A DNA stretch of 64,000 nucleotides from Fasciola hepatica (lineage: Eukaryota; Platyhelminthes; Trematoda; Plagiorchiida; Fasciolidae): assembly GCA_948099385.1 (NCBI GenBank), contig CANUEZ040000198.1, positions 2,680,501-2,744,500 of the forward strand. The letters are read 5' to 3'. Below the pieces are notes generated by a model. That model had not been told where the DNA came from, did no database searches, and saw nothing but the letters and a program-made list of their open reading frames with translations. The translations under genes and the position numbers were made by a program. The first letter of the stretch is position 1. Each line of letters starts with the position of its first letter. This document shows, in pieces, positions 60,351 to 64,000 of the stretch.

Positions 60351-63300
60351 GGGTCTAATCGAGTAGTTCGCATTCAGCCTCTGTATTCAGAGTGATACCT
60401 GAATATGAGCACGATGCGTTGAATCGTTCGACATATGAAGTGTGGAACGAAAAGCCAAGTTCGTGTCTGGAATCGAAGTGATATCACTGAAGTTGAGTCC
60501 TGCATTCGTGTTCCTCAAACTATTTAAAACTGATTGTTCATTCTATGGGTAACTATGGTCGACAGCTATCTAAGTTTCTTACCAGGATGAAGTTCGAGAC
60601 AGGAGCTATCATATATTTTGTTTATTGACTGCTTCTTGGGCCATGTTTGCTCAAAGTCGATACGATAAGACTGACGTAAATATTATTCCCTTATTTAAGC
60701 TACTTCCTATAGATAGTAGGTGAACTCCGTTTCCTATATTTCTATGACCTATTGTGTCCGAATGCAAGGTGGTGGTTGTCTGAACTAGGAATAACTGAAT
60801 TCAAATTACTGAAATTCAACCATCTTTATTTGCTTTTATATCTATTTATTAATAGTAAAATTACAAACGTCATAGCTACTTACTTTTGTCAGTCCACGCT
60901 ATCAGTATGAAGTAAAAATGAGACCTCCGATTTACCGCAAGTCGGTGGTGCATTACATTTTTCGATCATCACGGAGCATGCATTCTTAATCACAATAAGC
61001 TCCCTGTGGTACTTTGACATTTTCCTTATACGAGGTGATGCGTTGTGGCTTCCTTTTAGTTGTCAACCAATCCTTCCAAGATTCCCGATGTGTTGCACGA
61101 AATTGTGATCCAAAACTCCCTGGCTTTTTGGGGGGCTGTGTTGACAAGTAGAATTAGAGCTCCAATGTGTGCACGTACACTTTTGACTCACAATGTGATT
61201 TTGCTGTTAAGGTGGCCAGTCGGATCAACTGGGCCGTCCATTTTTCTTTCGACGCTGTCTGCTCCCATTTTGCTGATCAGTGCTTCTTTTGGATACAAAG
61301 CTACATATTTGGTGTATCCGATTGAGAAGAATAAAAGGAATGTCTGTATATTGCAACTAAATAATTCTATCGGTTTTGATTAATTGGATCAAAGAGACCA
61401 AATGTTTCATTCAGACGAGGTCTTGCCTTGGGAGCGAGACGAGGAAGGCAAAGCCAAGAAGCTCTGAGAATTTTGTATATTAGTTCCATGCTTTAATTCA
61501 TGCGTCAGCGGGTATGTAACCACTAAAGTGGACAAAAAATATGCTAACTGTTCTCGTTTCTTCAGATCACACTACACGCAGTCCGGGTACCAGGTAGTCC
61601 AGTACATTTAGTTATTCGAGTAGATTCGTGTCTCCATTTTGGTGCAGCACCATGCTATCGCTGACAATGTAGCATTTGAAATTACGCGACAATCAATTCT
61701 AGACTGAAAACTAGGTCATAAGATTGGAATTCTGATACGGTGCGCTAGAGGGAGAAAACCGTGGCCAATTGGTTTTGCATCTGGTTATCCTCGGACACAA
61801 TATGTATTTGTTGCCAAGGGATCTCTCATTTTCAACTGCACCAAAAAAGTCAACGCATGAGAAACTAGACGTCGGCGAAAGAGTGAACCTCAATTTACTG
61901 GATCGTTGAGATAATGTTTCTTTAACCAAATCAACAGGTTCCCTGTTGCTATCGTTGGGTTTTTTGGGGCAGCAGCCATGTGATCGGTTTGTTGCCGAAA
62001 ACAACAATATTATCCTGCACCGTAGATCGTTTTAATAAAGGAGCATGCTCTCTGCCGAGGCCCGTAGCACAGTGTAAAATCCAAATGACTGAGTGCTCCG
62101 TATTAGATACATTTTCCAAGAATATAGAGGAAACAGAAGAACTACTCAGACAAAAAGTGTGTACTTCAAAAATTAGCATGGAATTGGACAAGTATATAAC
62201 CAAAGTGGGTAAATGTATGTTTCGGGAACGTACGGCGCACTGGCGCACTCCATAATTGTTCATCAGTGTTTGAAATAATGTATACTTTGTCATGTGCACT
62301 ATCATTTCTGTGTAGTATTTCAATGACGAGAATCTACGACCACGGAAGAGTGACCAATGTCACCCCATATGGCCGACTTCGTATTGTCAGCCGACGATTT
62401 GCTCGCATGTAAATTTAGAGAAGCTGAAGCGTCTAAAGTGCATCCATTAGGGTCATACAAAGGAAAAATTGTATTTCTAGATCTTCGTTTGTTGATTGTC
62501 TCCTCAATCATTTTCATTATTTACTTGGTGTAAAAGTCGAGTCGAAGAGTCTCTTGATGAATCCTAACTTTTGGAATCCCGGAAATGGAATGGTGGTGGC
62601 ACGTCTGCATGAGTTGGGGATAGCGCAAACTTCCAGAGGCTGACTCATAATGGACATATTTAGTTCGGCTGAATCATGGACTGCATGGCTGATGAGCGTA
62701 CGAAAATCCGTCCGGGCTCGAAGCACATGATACTTTGGTAGTACTCAGGAATTTCATTATGTATTCATTAAAAAAGCTTACGAAAAGGAGCGTTAAATTT
62801 TCAAATATCAGTATGGAAGTCAGAGTGTTCCACCAACTGTTCACACTGAAGTTCGATAATTTACCAGGAACGTCTGCAGCCCTGATGCACGTCATTGCTG
62901 AATAACTTATTTAGACACTTCGACCCCTCTCTCTGATCAAATATGATGGACTTTGTGATACTAGTGTCATCAAGGTACCCGTAGTCTTGCTCGTTAGTCC
63001 TTTGCAATTATTACACATAAGGAGAAAACATGCTGTCGATGCGCACAGTGCATTTGAAAATTGAAAGTAAGGTTATTGTTCTATTTGAAGTATCGGTAAA
63101 AACAGTCCAAAAACCCATATCATGACGAACAAATTCCAGAGAATCGCGGAATAACTGTTTTAACAGACCTGTCAATAAAGTAAAGATTACGGGGTGAGAA
63201 TTGATGTAAGCGACAATTAGTCTGTTTTCACCACGTTTGTGTTCTATAGATAGATGTTCACTACATATAGTTGGTCTAACCACCTGATGTAGAAAGATGA

Positions 63301-64000
63301 ATAGTTTGAAAAAGAAGGTTTCCTTCTGGGGGCGGAAAAACAAAGAATAACGGATATCTCGGCTTTGATTTAGTGACAATAAAACCACCACCAAACAAGT
63401 GCTAGTTTACAATCCGCATCCTTATTTTGGGCAGAATACATTTAACTTTGAGCATCGCCAGATGGCTGGGGCAAGAACTCTGATTACGCATAATTCATTT
63501 TAGTAGAAACGTGCACAATGCTGATACTTTTCGGTCTGCACCTAAAGAAAACTTTTGGGTGGATTGAGATGCTTGAATTACTGTGTAAAAACTGAAGATA
63601 AACCCGTTTTTTTGCGCAAATCAAGGCTCATCTAGGGCATGGCCTCGCGGGGTGAAAAATAAGACATCATGATTTCGCATAGTTGTCTGAAGAAAGTAAC
63701 TGAATTTGTACGCGGTAATTCTCGTCTTTTCCGCAGAGCTTTGAATCTCTATTTTGTCTACTGATAGTGATGATAGTAGATGGTTTTTGAGGTTTCCTTC
63801 TTGTCAGAACGTCTCCCGGAAATAAAGACTACCGGCATCGATATTTACGAATCATTACTTGACAGTTGCAACTTTCAACCCAGGAGTTATTATATGGGGC
63901 TGGTAACATTCTGAAAACCGTGCTGGTTTTGTTTCTACGGATATTTGCTCGTTTATTGTGAATCATATGATCATGTCGGTCAATCTGGCATTGATCCTCT
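60351..64000. other. Unassigned sequence with one weak exon candidate
   Basis: No gene was identified. On the plus strand 61980-62255 is open for 91 codons. Its middle part (about 62040-62207) is helix-like and charged (SKNIEETEELLRQK), sits after an ataaag acceptor-like word and before gtaaat, so it could be an exon, though codon evidence is lacking. Other ORFs (61060-61383 plus; 62007-61711 and 63394-63011 minus) show no known motif. Confidence 0.35.

Noticed and set aside
1..64000. CRISPR arrays, bacterial operons, ribosome binding sites, phage genes, rRNA or telomere repeats
   Set aside because: None was seen; the retroelement content is eukaryotic and there are no regularly spaced repeats or TTAGGG runs.

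Overview
The window looks like gene-poor nuclear DNA from a flatworm, most likely a digenean trematode. The evidence is the set of decayed retroelements it carries, which resemble families common in fluke genomes: RTE-type non-LTR elements, several Ty3/gypsy lineages, Penelope-like elements with a GIY-YIG domain, and tRNA-derived SINE-like sequences. It also has long AT microsatellites and no dense or operon-like coding. I cannot name the species, and I found no host protein-coding gene that I can identify. Family calls come from reading motifs by eye; no search was run.

Layout. 1-7.5 kb: mostly unassigned sequence, with an almost perfect inverted duplication (about 370-bp arms around AT microsatellites) at 3.55-4.40 kb. 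7.5-10.1 kb (+): a long degenerate RTE-type element with endonuclease remnant, linker, RT with an intact YADD, and C-terminal domain. 10.74-10.93 kb: a tRNA-like fold-back element between 16-bp target-site duplications. 16.2-16.6 kb: a diverged third copy of the 3.5-kb hairpin arm. 18.0-19.1 kb: a pair of about 135-bp direct repeats. 24.25 kb: a tRNA-like fragment. 28.8-32.8 kb (-): a Ty3/gypsy element with gag, PR, RT, RNase H and IN remnants in order, overlapped at its integrase end by a tRNA-like sequence. 35.4-36.2 kb (-) and 38.7-39.1 kb (+): two Penelope-like C-terminal fragments; the second lies between inverted copies of an unnamed 270-bp repeat (37.0 and 40.5 kb). 48.05-49.55 kb (+): a 5' part of an RTE-type element, cut off where a second gypsy lineage (49.56-52.65 kb, -) begins. 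53.4-54.35 kb (-): a third gypsy lineage (gag-protease piece) and an integrase zinc-finger scrap. 58.2 kb: a tRNA-derived SINE-like head. 58.5-60.35 kb (-): an internally deleted RTE-type element. 60.35-64 kb: unassigned.

None of these elements can act alone: every one has stops, frameshifts, deletions or changed catalytic residues. The three RTE-type copies are the plausible past source of reverse transcription for the tRNA-derived sequences. The most unusual objects are the two fold-back structures (3.55-4.40 kb and 10.75-10.89 kb), the retroelement junction near 49.55 kb, and the gypsy copy in which four separate catalytic centres are altered. I did not find a convincing new functional system.
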